From NCBI GenBank assembly GCA_034437035.1, contig DAOTUI010000090.1, positions 1 to 64,000 on the forward strand: a stretch of 64,000 bases of DNA, read 5' to 3'. Made by a program: the position numbers and the translations under genes. This document shows, piece after piece, positions 7,811 through 17,715 of this stretch (position 1 is the first letter of the stretch; every line of letters begins with the position of its first letter). Origin of the DNA: CAKZQX01 sp034437035. GTDB lineage: Bacteria; Chloroflexota; Chloroflexia; Chloroflexales; Chloroflexaceae. The notes beneath the pieces were generated by a model. That model ran no database searches and was not told the DNA's origin. It saw only the letters and a list, made by a program, of their open reading frames with translations.

Positions 7811-10111
7811 TCAAATCCGCCCCTGCGCCGCGGCTGCCTTGGAAAGTTCGGCCATCTGCGAGGTTTCGCGTCGGCTCCGCCAGATCGCCCAGAGCAGCAG
7901 CAGTCCGCCCAATGCCATGACCGCCCAGACTGGCGTACTGATCCGGGTATCTAGCGGACGCAAGAGCAACAGTGTGGGTGCGAGCACCAGGGTCAGCAGG
8001 CTGATTGCGCGGATCAGCGGGTTAAGCACCGGTCCGGCGCTATCCTTGAGCGGGTGCCCCACCGTATCCCCAATGATGGCGGCTTTGTGCGCCTCCGTAT
8101 GCTTCCCGCCGACATTGCCATCCTCGATGTAGCGCCGCGCATTGCTCCAGGCACTGCCCGTATTCACCTGGAAAAATGCCAGCAGTTGGCTGGAGAGCAG
8201 GCTGCCCAGCAGCAAGCCGCCCGTTGCCTCTACTCCCAGCAGGAAGCCAATCAGCAGCGGCACCAGCACGCCGACCAGCACCATGCTGACCAGTTCCTGC
8301 TGCGTGGCGACGGTTGTAAGCTGGACCGTCTGCGCATAGTCTTCTGGTTTAGCCGCCGCGCGCTGGAGTTGCTGCCGGGTTGCGGCAACAACCTGGGCCG
8401 CCGTGCGCAGGATGGCGCGTAACGTAAGGGAGGTAAACAGGAGCGGCACCGCGCCGCCAATCAGGAAGCTGATCAGGACCAGCGGCGAAGCCAGATTGAT
8501 CCCTGTCAGCACGGGATACTCGAGGAAGCGCTGCACCTGCGCCGTATTGACCAGAAATGCGCCGAAGAGTGCCACCACCGCAATCACCGTCGCGCCGGTG
8601 GTCGTGCCCCGGGTTAGCGCCCGAGTCTGGTTGCCCACAGCATCCATATCTTCCATCACATTGCGCGCATTTTTGTCCACCCCGGCGATGCCACCGATGC
8701 GCCGGGCATTGTTCGCAATCGCGCCGAAGCTGTGCAGCGCCAGCATATTACCCATCAGTGTCAGCAAGCCCAGGCCGGTGAGCGCAATGCCATAAAAGAT
8801 GTACGCAACGGTGACGGCCGCAAGTTCGGCGTAGATAAAGACCGAGGCCAGGATCGCCGCCGCGATAACCAGAACCGCCCACAATCCCGACTCCATCCCC
8901 TGTGCCATCCCCGCCAGAATATTTGTCGCCGGTCCCGTCCGTGAGAGGCGCGCTACTTCGCGGACGCGGTCATAGGTGGTTGCGGTAAAGTACTGGGTCA
9001 CCCGGTTCAGGCCGAGCGCCAGCAGCACGCCGACACTGGTCGCCAGAAAGGGCCGCCAGTCGATCACATCGGTATCCGGGTCGGCCAGGAAGAAATAGCT
9101 CACAGCCGCAACCCCGGCCACCGTCAGAACGGCAGTGGCATAGAAGCCCTGGTTGAGCGCGGCCATTGCGTTGCGCCGCCGCTCGTCGGTTCGCACAAAC
9201 AGACTGCCCAGGAGCGCCGCAATAACGCCAACCCCCCGCACCATCAGCGGGAAGAGCAGGAAACTCATGACAAAGGGCTGTTCGGCATCGGCGATCGGGC
9301 CAAGTGCCAGCCCCAGGATGAGTGCGGCAACAAAGGTTAGCTCCAGGCTCTCGAAAACATCGGCGGAAATCCCGGCACAGTCGTTTGCATTTTCACCGAC
9401 GGTACCAGCGATAATTGCCGCGTTGTTCGGGTCGTTATCTGCAAGGCCAAATTCTACCTTCTCAACCATGTCGAATCCCAGGTCCGCAGCCTGGGCATAG
9501 ATGCCGCCACCAACTCGCTGAAAAAGTGTGACCAGCATAGCTCCCGCGCCAAAGCTCAACAGTTCATCCATAGCTGTGATGCCGAGCAGCATAAAAATCG
9601 CCGCGCTGCCGAGCAGTCCCATCCCCACCGTGAGCATACTGCCCACACTCCCCGCGCCATAGGCAATCCGCAGCGCGGGACTATAGCCCTTGCGCGCGGC
9701 GGCCGCCATCCGTACATTTCCCTCGACGGCGGCTTTCATGCCGACCGAGCCGGCAATATAGGCCAGGAGTGCGCCGAGCACCAACCCACCTGCGCGCCCA
9801 CCGGCTACCCAGATCTGCGCCTGGTCTGCACCAAACCGCTCGATCACATCCGGTGCGGGAGGGATAACCAGCACACTGGCGGCGGCCCCGGCGGCCAGCA
9901 CAATCACCAGCGTGCGCAACGGTCGTACCTGCTGTCCCAGGTAGGCGGCCGCACCCGCCTGCATCGATCCCCAGACCTCCTGCATCCGCTGACTCCCCTT
10001 GTCCTGTGCCAGCACCCGGCTGCGCACAAAAAAGGCGTAGGCAACGGCGAGAATAGCTGCGCCGAGGATCGCCCGCATAATGTTTGTTTCCAGACTGTTA
10101 AAATCTTGCAT
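7811..10111 (-). CDS. Divergent membrane pyrophosphatase family protein
   Basis: 766 residues with about 16 hydrophobic segments, homologous over its full length to the canonical pump encoded next to it. The conserved catalytic blocks are altered. DLGFDMVEKVE (210-220) is close to normal, but the loop normally reading DNVGDNVGD is GTVGENAND (236-244). IADNAGG has become IANNARR (465-471), GDTVGDPFKD has become GDTVGHPLKD (near 690), and GNTTAA has become GNQTRA (493-498). Several magnesium/pyrophosphate-binding aspartates are therefore G, E, N or H. It may be a pump with changed chemistry, a regulatory partner, or no longer a pyrophosphatase. Start ATG 10111 has AGGA 7 nt upstream; M12 is an alternative. 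Confidence 0.85.
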   Translation of the reverse strand: MQDFNSLETNIMRAILGAAILAVAYAFFVRSRVLAQDKGSQRMQEVWGSMQAGAAAYLGQQVRPLRTLVIVLAAGAAASVLVIPPAPDVIERFGADQAQIWVAGGRAGGLVLGALLAYIAGSVGMKAAVEGNVRMAAAARKGYSPALRIAYGAGSVGSMLTVGMGLLGSAAIFMLLGITAMDELLSFGAGAMLVTLFQRVGGGIYAQAADLGFDMVEKVEFGLADNDPNNAAIIAGTVGENANDCAGISADVFESLELTFVAALILGLALGPIADAEQPFVMSFLLFPLMVRGVGVIAALLGSLFVRTDERRRNAMAALNQGFYATAVLTVAGVAAVSYFFLADPDTDVIDWRPFLATSVGVLLALGLNRVTQYFTATTYDRVREVARLSRTGPATNILAGMAQGMESGLWAVLVIAAAILASVFIYAELAAVTVAYIFYGIALTGLGLLTLMGNMLALHSFGAIANNARRIGGIAGVDKNARNVMEDMDAVGNQTRALTRGTTTGATVIAVVALFGAFLVNTAQVQRFLEYPVLTGINLASPLVLISFLIGGAVPLLFTSLTLRAILRTAAQVVAATRQQLQRAAAKPEDYAQTVQLTTVATQQELVSMVLVGVLVPLLIGFLLGVEATGGLLLGSLLSSQLLAFFQVNTGSAWSNARRYIEDGNVGGKHTEAHKAAIIGDTVGHPLKDSAGPVLNPLIRAISLLTLVLAPTLLLLRPLDTRISTPVWAVMALGGLLLLWAIWRSRRETSQMAELSKAAAAQGRI

Positions 10112-10419
10112 AGACTCATCCTATGGTACTCTGGCGTTATGCCTCTTCAACGCCGGCCGGCAACCAGTTTCAGTAACACCACTTCCGTGCTATCGTCTGT
10201 TCCGGCCTGGTGATAGACCAGAAGGCTATCTACAATATTTTGGTAAAAATTCTCGATTTTGAGCAGTGCTATCTTACCAGGACTCAGGGATGATACCAAA
10301 TTTCGGCGCTACGGCCGGTGCGCTGTGCGGTCAGCCCGGTGAACGCAAACGAGAGGGGCAAAGCCCCCCTCATCTGCTGCGTCTTCAGGTTGTTGTAAAC
10401 GATACTGCCGGCTTGATGG
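10112..10419. other. Intergenic region between the two pyrophosphatase genes
   Basis: 308 bp without a gene. At 10353-10371 a G-rich/C-rich hairpin (GAGGGG, then CCCCTC) probably ends transcription of the canonical pyrophosphatase upstream on the minus strand. No convincing promoter for the downstream gene was found by eye, although the AT-rich stretch 10228-10265 could hold one. Confidence 0.4.
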
Positions 10420-12528
10420 TTACCCCAGACCCCACACTGTTGCCAGCAGCGGCGCAATCACCAGGCTGACCACGCTCATCAGCTTGATCAGAATGTTCAG
10501 CGAGGGCCCCGCCGTATCCTTGAAGGGGTCGCCCACGGTATCGCCAACGACGGTCGCCTTATGCACCTCGCTGCCCTTGCCGCCCAGCGCGCCACTCTCG
10601 ACATACTTCTTGGCGTTGTCCCAGGCGCCACCGGCATTTGACATAAAGAGCGCCATCAGCACACCCGTGACGGTGACACCGGCAAGCAACCCGCCCAGCG
10701 CCTCCGGGCCAAAGATAAAGCCGACCACGACTGGCGTGAAGACCGCGAGCAGGCCGGGGGCAACCATCTCCCGAATGGCCGCTCCGGTAGCAATACTCAC
10801 ACACTTCGCATGCTCGGCTGTTGCATTACCTTCCAGCAGACCGGGGATCTCGCGGAACTGACGCCGCACCTCGTCAATCATCTTCCCGGCGGCGCGACCA
10901 ACCGCCTTCATCGCAAAGGCCGAGAAGAGGAACGGCAGCATCCCGCCGACAAACGCGCCGGCCATCACCAGCGGGTCCATTACATTGATCTCGGTCAGTC
11001 CGACCACCCGGCTGTAGGCAGCAAACAGCGCCAGCGCCGTTAGTGCAGCAGAACCGATGGCAAAACCCTTACCAATCGCTGCCGTGGTGTTGCCGACGGC
11101 GTCGAGCTTATCCGTGCGGGCGCGGATGTCCGGCCCCAGTTCCGACATCTCGGCGATACCACCGGCATTGTCGGCAATCGGGCCATAGGCATCGACGGCC
11201 AGTTGGATGCCGGTGGTGGAGAGCATGCCCAGGGCGGCCAGCGCGATTCCGTAGAGCCCGGCCTGGCTGTAAGCGATAATGATCGCTGCTGCCAGCACCA
11301 GAATCGGGAAGGCCGTGGAGAGCATACCGGTGCCCAGACCCGCGATAATATTGGTCGCCACACCTGTCTGTGACTCGGCGGCAATGGCGCGGGCCGGCCC
11401 GCGACTCTCAGAGGTGTAATACTCCGTAATCAGACCAATGGCAATCCCGGCAACCAACCCGACAATCGTCGCCAGGAAAATGCTAAACCAGGTGTAGAGG
11501 CCCGGGCTACCGGGGTAGGGTTCAAACTGGCCTGCGCTGCCAAGCATAAACCAGATGATAAAGAAGGAGACAACCACCATCAACCCGCCTGCACCAAACG
11601 TGCCGATATTCAGCGCGCGCTGTGGATCACCGCCCTCGGGTGTGCGTACAAATAGGGTTCCAATCACCGAAACCAGAATCCCCGCACCGGCCAGCAGCAG
11701 CGGCAGAATAACTGCGTTATAACTGCCAATACCCTCGGCCCAGGTCAATCCGATAACCATCGCGCCGATAATTGAGCCGACATACGACTCGAACAGGTCT
11801 GCTCCCATGCCGGCCACGTCACCCACGTTATCGCCGACATTGTCGGCAATCACCGCCGGGTTGCGCGGATCGTCTTCGGGTATACCGGCCTCAACCTTAC
11901 CCACCAGGTCCGCCCCGACATCGGCGGCTTTGGTGTAGATCCCCCCGCCAACACGCGCAAAGAGGGCAATCGAACTGGCTCCCAAAGAGAACCCCGTCAG
12001 AATTGCCAGAACATTGCTGAAGGAGTCCAACCCCACGGTAGTAAGATCGAGCAGGTTGATATTAAAAATGGTGAGATAGAGCAGGAACAGGCCCGAGAGC
12101 CCCAGGATGCCCAGGCCAACCACTGCCATCCCCATCACCGAGCCGCCGAAAAACGCCACGTTCAGCGCCTGGGTCAGACTGCTGCGGGCGGCATTTGCGG
12201 TGCGCACATTTGCCAGGGTTGCCACGCGCATACCAAAGAAGCCCGCCAGTCCCGAACAGATGGCCCCGACAATAAACGAAAATGCCACCAACCATTGACC
12301 CGCCGCCACATTTGCAATACCCAGCAGGAGCGCAACGACGAGGACAAAGATCGCCAGCACGCGATACTCGCGCGACAGAAACGCCATCGCGCCTTCACGA
12401 ATAAACCCGGCGATTTCACCCATGCGTTCTGTGCCGACTTCTTGTTTGGCAATCCAGTTTGAGCGGAACCAGGCATAAACCAGTGCCAGAACGCCAAAGA
12501 GGGGGATGATCCACAGCAACACACTCAT
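10420..12528 (-). CDS. hppA: Membrane-bound proton/sodium-pumping pyrophosphatase (K+-dependent type)
   Basis: Hydrolyses pyrophosphate and pumps ions out across the membrane. The protein has 702 residues and about 16 transmembrane segments. All catalytic blocks are intact: DVGADLVGKVE, DDPRNPAVIADNVGDNVGD, IADNAGGIAEM and GDTVGDPFKDTAGPSLN. In the GNTTAA block the residue that is Lys in K+-independent enzymes is Ala, which predicts K+ dependence. I did not resolve H+ versus Na+ specificity. The ATG at 12528 has GAGGAGG 9 nt upstream. A longer frame to 12567 lacks one. Followed by a divergent paralog on the same strand. Confidence 0.96.
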   Translation of the reverse strand: MSVLLWIIPLFGVLALVYAWFRSNWIAKQEVGTERMGEIAGFIREGAMAFLSREYRVLAIFVLVVALLLGIANVAAGQWLVAFSFIVGAICSGLAGFFGMRVATLANVRTANAARSSLTQALNVAFFGGSVMGMAVVGLGILGLSGLFLLYLTIFNINLLDLTTVGLDSFSNVLAILTGFSLGASSIALFARVGGGIYTKAADVGADLVGKVEAGIPEDDPRNPAVIADNVGDNVGDVAGMGADLFESYVGSIIGAMVIGLTWAEGIGSYNAVILPLLLAGAGILVSVIGTLFVRTPEGGDPQRALNIGTFGAGGLMVVVSFFIIWFMLGSAGQFEPYPGSPGLYTWFSIFLATIVGLVAGIAIGLITEYYTSESRGPARAIAAESQTGVATNIIAGLGTGMLSTAFPILVLAAAIIIAYSQAGLYGIALAALGMLSTTGIQLAVDAYGPIADNAGGIAEMSELGPDIRARTDKLDAVGNTTAAIGKGFAIGSAALTALALFAAYSRVVGLTEINVMDPLVMAGAFVGGMLPFLFSAFAMKAVGRAAGKMIDEVRRQFREIPGLLEGNATAEHAKCVSIATGAAIREMVAPGLLAVFTPVVVGFIFGPEALGGLLAGVTVTGVLMALFMSNAGGAWDNAKKYVESGALGGKGSEVHKATVVGDTVGDPFKDTAGPSLNILIKLMSVVSLVIAPLLATVWGLG

Positions 12529-12908
12529 GTTTTGAAACCTCCTCATCCTTCCCACGAAGGGAAACAACCATGCGCTTGCACGGAGGACAATGCACCATTG
12601 TCCCGATCACGCGATACCTGTCAAGTCAAGAAAGGGGGCAGAGGACCGGCGCAACCGCCGGTAGTTGCCGGAGCCCTTACCTGAGTCCCGCCCGCGCCAT
12701 GCCCGGGTTCGCCTGGGGAAAAAAGCACACCGGTCCGGCCTGCCGCGTATGCAGCCGCAATCAGCACAGACTGAAGCCGCCAGTACCCCGAAACCGGCGT
12801 ATAGCCGTCACATCAGTGTGACTCTGCCGGTACGTGACCGGTGTACCTTGATAGCTGCCGGGGACACAATTGCGTGATATAGTACGGTTACTGGTGCGAT
12901 TGTTGCAA

Positions 12909-12917
12909 ATTATAGCA
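12909..12917 (-). promoter_or_regulatory. Extended -10 promoter TGCTATAAT for hppA
   Basis: TGCTATAAT on the minus strand, about 380 bp before the hppA start, with no recognisable -35. The same nonamer recurs before several other genes in the window. The region 12529-13184 otherwise shows no gene, and no further structure was identified in it. Confidence 0.5.
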
Positions 12918-13184
12918 TAGAATGGCACAGGCGTGTGCAGCCGAGATGGAGCGTGCATCGGGCATTATGACAGGATGAAAGCGCGCTTGCCGCCGCGTGT
13001 TTGTTTATTTGACGTAACGATCAGGTGCGGTGATTTAGTATAATTTGCAATTATATGACATGTGCAGCATAATCGACCGGCAGTGGCGTATGCCGGACGT
13101 GGGCTATTCCCTATCGTTATGCTGATCCGGCGAAAAGTAACCTGGCCCATTCTGTTGCCAAATATCAAGGCCGGTTCATTCTTA

Positions 13185-13193
13185 TGCTATAAT
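13185..13193 (+). promoter_or_regulatory. Extended -10 promoter TGCTATAAT for accD-accA
   Basis: TGCTATAAT lies about 65 bp before the preferred accD ATG. No good -35 is present at 16-18 bp spacing, which fits an extended -10 promoter. Confidence 0.6.
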
Positions 13194-13258
13194 GCAACGC
13201 ATACCAGTACCAGCCGCAGTCTTAACGCGTGTCATACGAGAGAGGATTTGCCGAGGTT

Positions 13259-14125
13259 ATGAGAGAGTTATTTCGCCGCACGGGAAGTCGCTTTACTTCC
13301 GACCAGAACCGGCGTGATGCACAGATCCCCGATGATATATGGGTAAAATGTCCATCGTGCGGGGAGATTATTTATCAGAAGCAACTGAACGAAAATTTGA
13401 AAGTCTGTCCAAAATGTGGCTTTCACATGCGTTTGACCGGCCATGAATGGCTGGGGCTGCTTGATGTCGGCTCGTTTGAAGAGCAGGATAATCATCTCTG
13501 GCCTGAAGACCCGCTACGCTTTGTCTCGGCGCAGGGTGGGTATGCCGAAAAGCTCAAGGAAGCCCAGCAGCGTACCGGCCTGATTGATGCCGTGATCAGT
13601 GGCCTGGGGACAATCAACGGGTTGCCATTGTCGGTGGCTGTATGTGATTTCACCTTTATGGGTGCTTCAATGGGGAGCGTCTATGGCGAGAAGGTGTTAC
13701 GCGCTGCCGAGCGGGCGGCCGAGTTGCATGTGCCCCTGCTGACGATTAACCGCAGCGGTGGCGCGCGCATGCAGGAAGGCGTTATCTCGCTGATGCAGAT
13801 GGCGAAGATCAGTATGGCGCTGACCCGCCTGACTGCCGTGCGTCAGCCGCATATCTCCATCCTGGTTGATCCCTGCTATGGTGGTGTGACTGCCTCGTAT
13901 GCCTCGGTCGCCGATATTATTATTGCCGAGCCGGGAGCCAATATCGGCTTTGCCGGGAAGCGCGTGATCGAGCAGACGATTCGGCAGAAGCTGCCGGCAG
14001 ATTTCCAGACCGCCGAGTTTGTCCTGAATAATGGCATGGTCGATATGGTTGTGTCGCGTACTGAACTGCGTCCGCTGCTGGGGCGGTTGCTGCGGCTCTA
14101 CCAGGGGACCAAAAAGTCGATCTAG
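13259..14125 (+). CDS. accD: Acetyl-CoA carboxylase carboxyltransferase subunit beta
   Basis: Transfers CO2 from carboxybiotin to acetyl-CoA together with AccA. The N-terminal zinc ribbon is CPSC (C31, C34) and CPKC (C50, C53). The crotonase-like core follows with GASMGSVYGEK and the SGGARMQEG oxyanion block. About 288 residues from ATG 13259 (MRELFRR, typical for AccD). An in-frame GTG at 13229 would add ten residues but lies very close to the -10 element. accA follows after 104 bp. In Chloroflexales this enzyme serves fatty acid synthesis and, in phototrophs, the 3-hydroxypropionate cycle (family knowledge). Confidence 0.95.
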   Translation: MRELFRRTGSRFTSDQNRRDAQIPDDIWVKCPSCGEIIYQKQLNENLKVCPKCGFHMRLTGHEWLGLLDVGSFEEQDNHLWPEDPLRFVSAQGGYAEKLKEAQQRTGLIDAVISGLGTINGLPLSVAVCDFTFMGASMGSVYGEKVLRAAERAAELHVPLLTINRSGGARMQEGVISLMQMAKISMALTRLTAVRQPHISILVDPCYGGVTASYASVADIIIAEPGANIGFAGKRVIEQTIRQKLPADFQTAEFVLNNGMVDMVVSRTELRPLLGRLLRLYQGTKKSI

Positions 14126-14229
14126 ATGGGGCCAGTCTGGTTCAGGCATTGACTCAATAGTACGTGGTGTCAGTTGTCGGCACGGCAATGTAGTAAGTGC
14201 CGTTAAGCGAAATGGTAACTGAGCTAGTT

Positions 14230-15114
14230 ATGAATATGACAAAAGCTTCAATCAGCGAAAATATATCCCCCTGGGATCGTGTTCAGATCGCTCGGAACCC
14301 ACAGCGTCCCCGCACCCTCGATTATATTCAGGGATTGTGTGAGGATTTTGTGGAACTGCATGGCGACCGGCGTTTTGGTGATGACGCGGCTATTGTCGGT
14401 GGTGTTGCCATCTTCGAGGAGCAGACGGTTGTGATCATTGGGCACCAGAAGGGCCGTGACACCCGCGAGAATGTGCGCCGCCACTTTGGGATGCCGCATC
14501 CCGAAGGGTATCGCAAGGCGTTGCGCCTCTTCAACCATGCCGAGAAGTTTGGCTTTCCGGTTTTCTGCTTTATCGATACACCGGGGGCCAATCCCAACAG
14601 GGAATCCGAAGAGCGGGGCCAGGCCAATGCGATTGCCGAGAATATTCTCACGATGGCCGGGTTGAAGACACCGATTATCGCCTGTGTGATCGGCGAAGGC
14701 GGTAGCGGTGGTGCGCTGGCAATTGGTGTTGCCGACCGCCTCTTGATGCTGGAAAACTCGGTCTACTCCGTGGCCTCACCCGAGGCCAGTGCCTCCATCC
14801 TTTGGCGTGACTCAGCCCGCGCGCCCGATGCCGCCGGCGCCATGCGCATTACCGCCCTCGATCTGCATGATCTCGGTATTGCCGACGAAGTGATCCCGGA
14901 GCCGGGAACCGGCGCACACACCGCCCGGAATGTCACTGTGAGCACCGTGCGGGAGCGGTTGCGCGCCAATCTGGCTGAACTTCAGGCGCTGGATACGGCA
15001 GCCCTCCTCGAACAGCGGTATGCAAAATATCGCTCAATCGGGCGCTATCACGAGCAGACGCAGCATATCTTTGAGGATCTGCTCAAGGAAGCCACTGGGA
15101 TGCAGCAAAGTTAG
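14230..15114 (+). CDS. accA: Acetyl-CoA carboxylase carboxyltransferase subunit alpha
   Basis: Partner of AccD. It opens with SPWDRVQIARNPQRPRTLDY and LHGDRRFGDD, then has the GHQKGRD, FGMPHPEGYRKALR, FIDTPGA and GEGGSGGALAIG blocks, all AccA hallmarks. About 294 residues from ATG 14230. A GTG at 14197 is in frame, but neither has a strong ribosome site. Same strand as accD, probably one transcript. Confidence 0.95.
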   Translation: MNMTKASISENISPWDRVQIARNPQRPRTLDYIQGLCEDFVELHGDRRFGDDAAIVGGVAIFEEQTVVIIGHQKGRDTRENVRRHFGMPHPEGYRKALRLFNHAEKFGFPVFCFIDTPGANPNRESEERGQANAIAENILTMAGLKTPIIACVIGEGGSGGALAIGVADRLLMLENSVYSVASPEASASILWRDSARAPDAAGAMRITALDLHDLGIADEVIPEPGTGAHTARNVTVSTVRERLRANLAELQALDTAALLEQRYAKYRSIGRYHEQTQHIFEDLLKEATGMQQS

Positions 15115-15149
15115 ATCTGAATCTCATACCATAAGATTGTCGGGGATTA

Positions 15150-15177
15150 TTCCACTAGTACTCCTGTACTAGTGGAA
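15150..15177. terminator. Hairpin behind accA
   Basis: TTCCACTAGTAC and GTACTAGTGGAA form a perfect 12-bp stem with a TCCT loop, about 35 bp after the accA stop. It directly abuts the -35 of the next promoter, so it could be a terminator, an operator, or both. Confidence 0.6.
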
Positions 15178-15180
15178 CCC

Positions 15181-15209
15181 TTGACGCTCCCTCTAAACAT
15201 TGCTATAAT
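15181..15209 (+). promoter_or_regulatory. Strong sigma70-type promoter of the prkA operon
   Basis: TTGACG (15181-15186) and TATAAT (15204-15209) with exactly 17 bp between them, and TGC before the -10. Confidence 0.8.
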
Positions 15210-15525
15210 AACCTCAACCTGGTATTGACAGGCCTCCCTCATGATAACTCCTTGTGGTCCCAAGCTGTATACCTGATACGGTTTGTGAGCGGGTATTGAG
15301 GCCGCCCACGATCTAGATATTTATAGCATAACGTCGGCGCTCATAAACCAGGCATATTAAGGATACGACTAATTTATCTGTACCTTAGCAAGTTGCTATG
15401 TTGCGACATCGCCATTCCGCATTTGGGCGTGCGGTGGGCGTAGTGGCTCCATGCCACTGGCAGGCCGGCCCTGGGGCCGTCTGCTTCGGTACTCTTGATA
15501 GTGCCCTCAGCAGGAGGATAAGCGG
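15210..15525 (+). other. Long 5' leader of prkA
   Basis: If transcription starts near 15216, the leader is about 310 nt. It has GC-rich segments near its end (for example 15428-15490) that could fold. I saw no open frame with a ribosome site and no known riboswitch. It ends in AGGAGG, 8 nt before the prkA ATG. Confidence 0.4.
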
Positions 15526-17622
15526 ATGACGACGACTGTTAATGGGACGACTCTCAGTGGAACGTCGCTCTTGCAGTTCGCCAGTGAACTGCAGGATCAG
15601 AAGCATTTCCAGCAATTAAACTGGACGGGAACCTTCGAAGCGTATCTGGATATTGTTGCGCAGAATACGAAGATCTCCCGGAATGCGTTCCAGCGCATTT
15701 ACGACATGATTACGTCCTATGGAACTGAGGAGTTCATCGATGCCAAGAAGCGTTTGGTCCGTTACAAATTCTTCTTCGATGAGTCTTTCGGTGGGGATGA
15801 TGCGATTTTTGGTCTCGAAGTTCCTTTGATGCGCCTGGTCAACTTTTTTAAGAGCGCAGCGCAGGGCTATGGGACTGAGAAGCGTGTGCTGTTGCTGCAT
15901 GGCCCGGTCGGTAGCTCAAAGAGTACGATCGTGCGCCGGATGAAGAAAGGTCTGGAGCACTACACGCGCACGGATGATGGTGCGCTCTATACCTACGACT
16001 GGTATCTGGGGGATATCGCCGATGTTGAGGCGGGCCGGGTAAAGGATAATGACTGGGAGCCCTGCCCGATGAATGAGGATCCCCTCCATCTGATTCCTAT
16101 TGATATGCGTGGCCGGTTCCTCACACGCCTTAATGAAGGGCGTTCGCCCGAAGAACAGATTAACATCGTCGGCGACCTCTGCCCGGTCTGCCGTTACAAC
16201 TTCCGCGAGTTGATGCGCCGCTATGATGGCGATTGGGCTCAGACGATCCGCCATATTCGGGTGCGTCGGCTGATCTTCTCGGAGCAGGATCGGGTTGGTA
16301 TCGGAACTTTCCAACCCAAGGATGAGAAGAACCAGGATAGCACTGAGTTGACCGGCGATATTAACTATCGTAAGATTGCCGTCTACGGTAGTGATAGTGA
16401 CCCGCGCGCATTTAATTTTGATGGCGAGTTCAATATTGCAAATCGGGGTGTCATCGAGTTTATTGAGATGCTTAAACTTGATGTGGCATTTCTCTACGAT
16501 CTGCTGGGTGCCTCCCAGGAGCATCGCATCAAGTCCAAAAAGTTCGCGCAAACCGACATTGACGAGGTAATTATTGGGCACACCAACGAGCCGGAATATC
16601 GCCGCCTGGAGAACAACGAGTTCATGGAGGCGCTGAAGGATCGTACAGTTCGTATCGATATTCCTTATGTTACCCGCCTGCGTGACGAGATTAAGATCTA
16701 CGAGCGCGACTTCAACAAGAAGAAGGTGCGCGTCCATATTGCGCCGCACACGCTGGAGATGGCGGCAATGTGGGCGGTTCTGACCCGCCTCGAAGAGCCG
16801 AAGAAGGCCAACCTGACCCTGCTGCAGAAACTCAAGCTCTACAATGGGCGCTCCCTCCCCGGCTTCACCGACGACAATATCAAGGAACTGCGCAAAGAAG
16901 CCCAGCGCGAGGGCATGGAAGGTATCAGCCCGCGGTATATTCAGGATAAGATCAGTAACGCGCTCGTACGCTATCAGGAGGAAGGTTATATCAACCCCTT
17001 TATGGTAATGAACGAACTGGAGAACGGATTGAAGAACCATGCGCTGATTCATAATGAAGATGATCGTAAGCGCTATCGTGACCTGCTCTCCGTCGTGCGT
17101 GATGAGTATACCGAGATTGTGAAGAACGAAGTGCAACGCGCAATTAGTGCTGATGAAGAAGCGATCACCCGCCTGTGTGGAAACTACATCGACAACGTCA
17201 AAGCCTACACTCAGCGCGAGAAGCTGCGCAACAAGTACACCGGTCAGTATGAAGAGCCCGATGAGCGACTGATGCGCAGTATCGAAGAGAAGATTGATAT
17301 CCCTGACTCGCGCAAGGATGATTTCCGGCGTGAGATCATGAACTATATCGGTGCGCTGGCAATCGAGGGCAAGACCTTCGACTATCGCACCAATGAGCGG
17401 CTCCACAAGGCGCTTGAGTTGAAGCTGTTCGAGGATCAGAAGGATAGCATCAAGCTTACTTCGCTGGTTTCGCGCGTCATCGATAAGGATACGCAGGAGA
17501 AGATCGATGTGGTCAAGTCACGGTTGATGCGTGACTTTGGCTACAATGAGCAGAGCGCGACCGATGTGCTGAACTATGTGGCAAGCATCTTTGCCCGTGG
17601 TGATACGCGCTCGACCTATTAA
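15526..17622 (+). CDS. prkA: PrkA-type AAA serine protein kinase
   Basis: 698 residues. PrkA proteins combine an N-terminal AAA ATPase with a C-terminal kinase-like domain and act in stress, stationary-phase or sporulation responses. The Walker A is GPVGSSKS (126-133). The conserved DPLHLIP and EFIEMLKLDVAFLYDLLGASQEH blocks are present, and NEPEYRRLENNEFMEALKDR matches the family. Ribosome site AGGAGG at 8 nt. The next genes are yhbH/yeaH and spoVR, the partnership known from Enterobacteria and Bacillus relatives, plus a fourth gene seen here. Confidence 0.95.
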   Translation: MTTTVNGTTLSGTSLLQFASELQDQKHFQQLNWTGTFEAYLDIVAQNTKISRNAFQRIYDMITSYGTEEFIDAKKRLVRYKFFFDESFGGDDAIFGLEVPLMRLVNFFKSAAQGYGTEKRVLLLHGPVGSSKSTIVRRMKKGLEHYTRTDDGALYTYDWYLGDIADVEAGRVKDNDWEPCPMNEDPLHLIPIDMRGRFLTRLNEGRSPEEQINIVGDLCPVCRYNFRELMRRYDGDWAQTIRHIRVRRLIFSEQDRVGIGTFQPKDEKNQDSTELTGDINYRKIAVYGSDSDPRAFNFDGEFNIANRGVIEFIEMLKLDVAFLYDLLGASQEHRIKSKKFAQTDIDEVIIGHTNEPEYRRLENNEFMEALKDRTVRIDIPYVTRLRDEIKIYERDFNKKKVRVHIAPHTLEMAAMWAVLTRLEEPKKANLTLLQKLKLYNGRSLPGFTDDNIKELRKEAQREGMEGISPRYIQDKISNALVRYQEEGYINPFMVMNELENGLKNHALIHNEDDRKRYRDLLSVVRDEYTEIVKNEVQRAISADEEAITRLCGNYIDNVKAYTQREKLRNKYTGQYEEPDERLMRSIEEKIDIPDSRKDDFRREIMNYIGALAIEGKTFDYRTNERLHKALELKLFEDQKDSIKLTSLVSRVIDKDTQEKIDVVKSRLMRDFGYNEQSATDVLNYVASIFARGDTRSTY

Positions 17623-17661
17623 CAGTTGAACATACCGGGTATAAGCAGTCGGTTGCAGGCA

Positions 17662-17689
17662 GCGTAGCGGTAATCTGATACCGCTACGC
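17662..17689. terminator. Hairpin between prkA and yhbH
   Basis: GCGTAGCGGTA and TACCGCTACGC pair perfectly over 11 bp with an ATCTGA loop, 40 bp after prkA. There is no T-run. It may attenuate or protect the prkA message. Confidence 0.5.
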
Positions 17690-17715
17690 ATTCCATAATT
17701 TCTATGACATATTTC

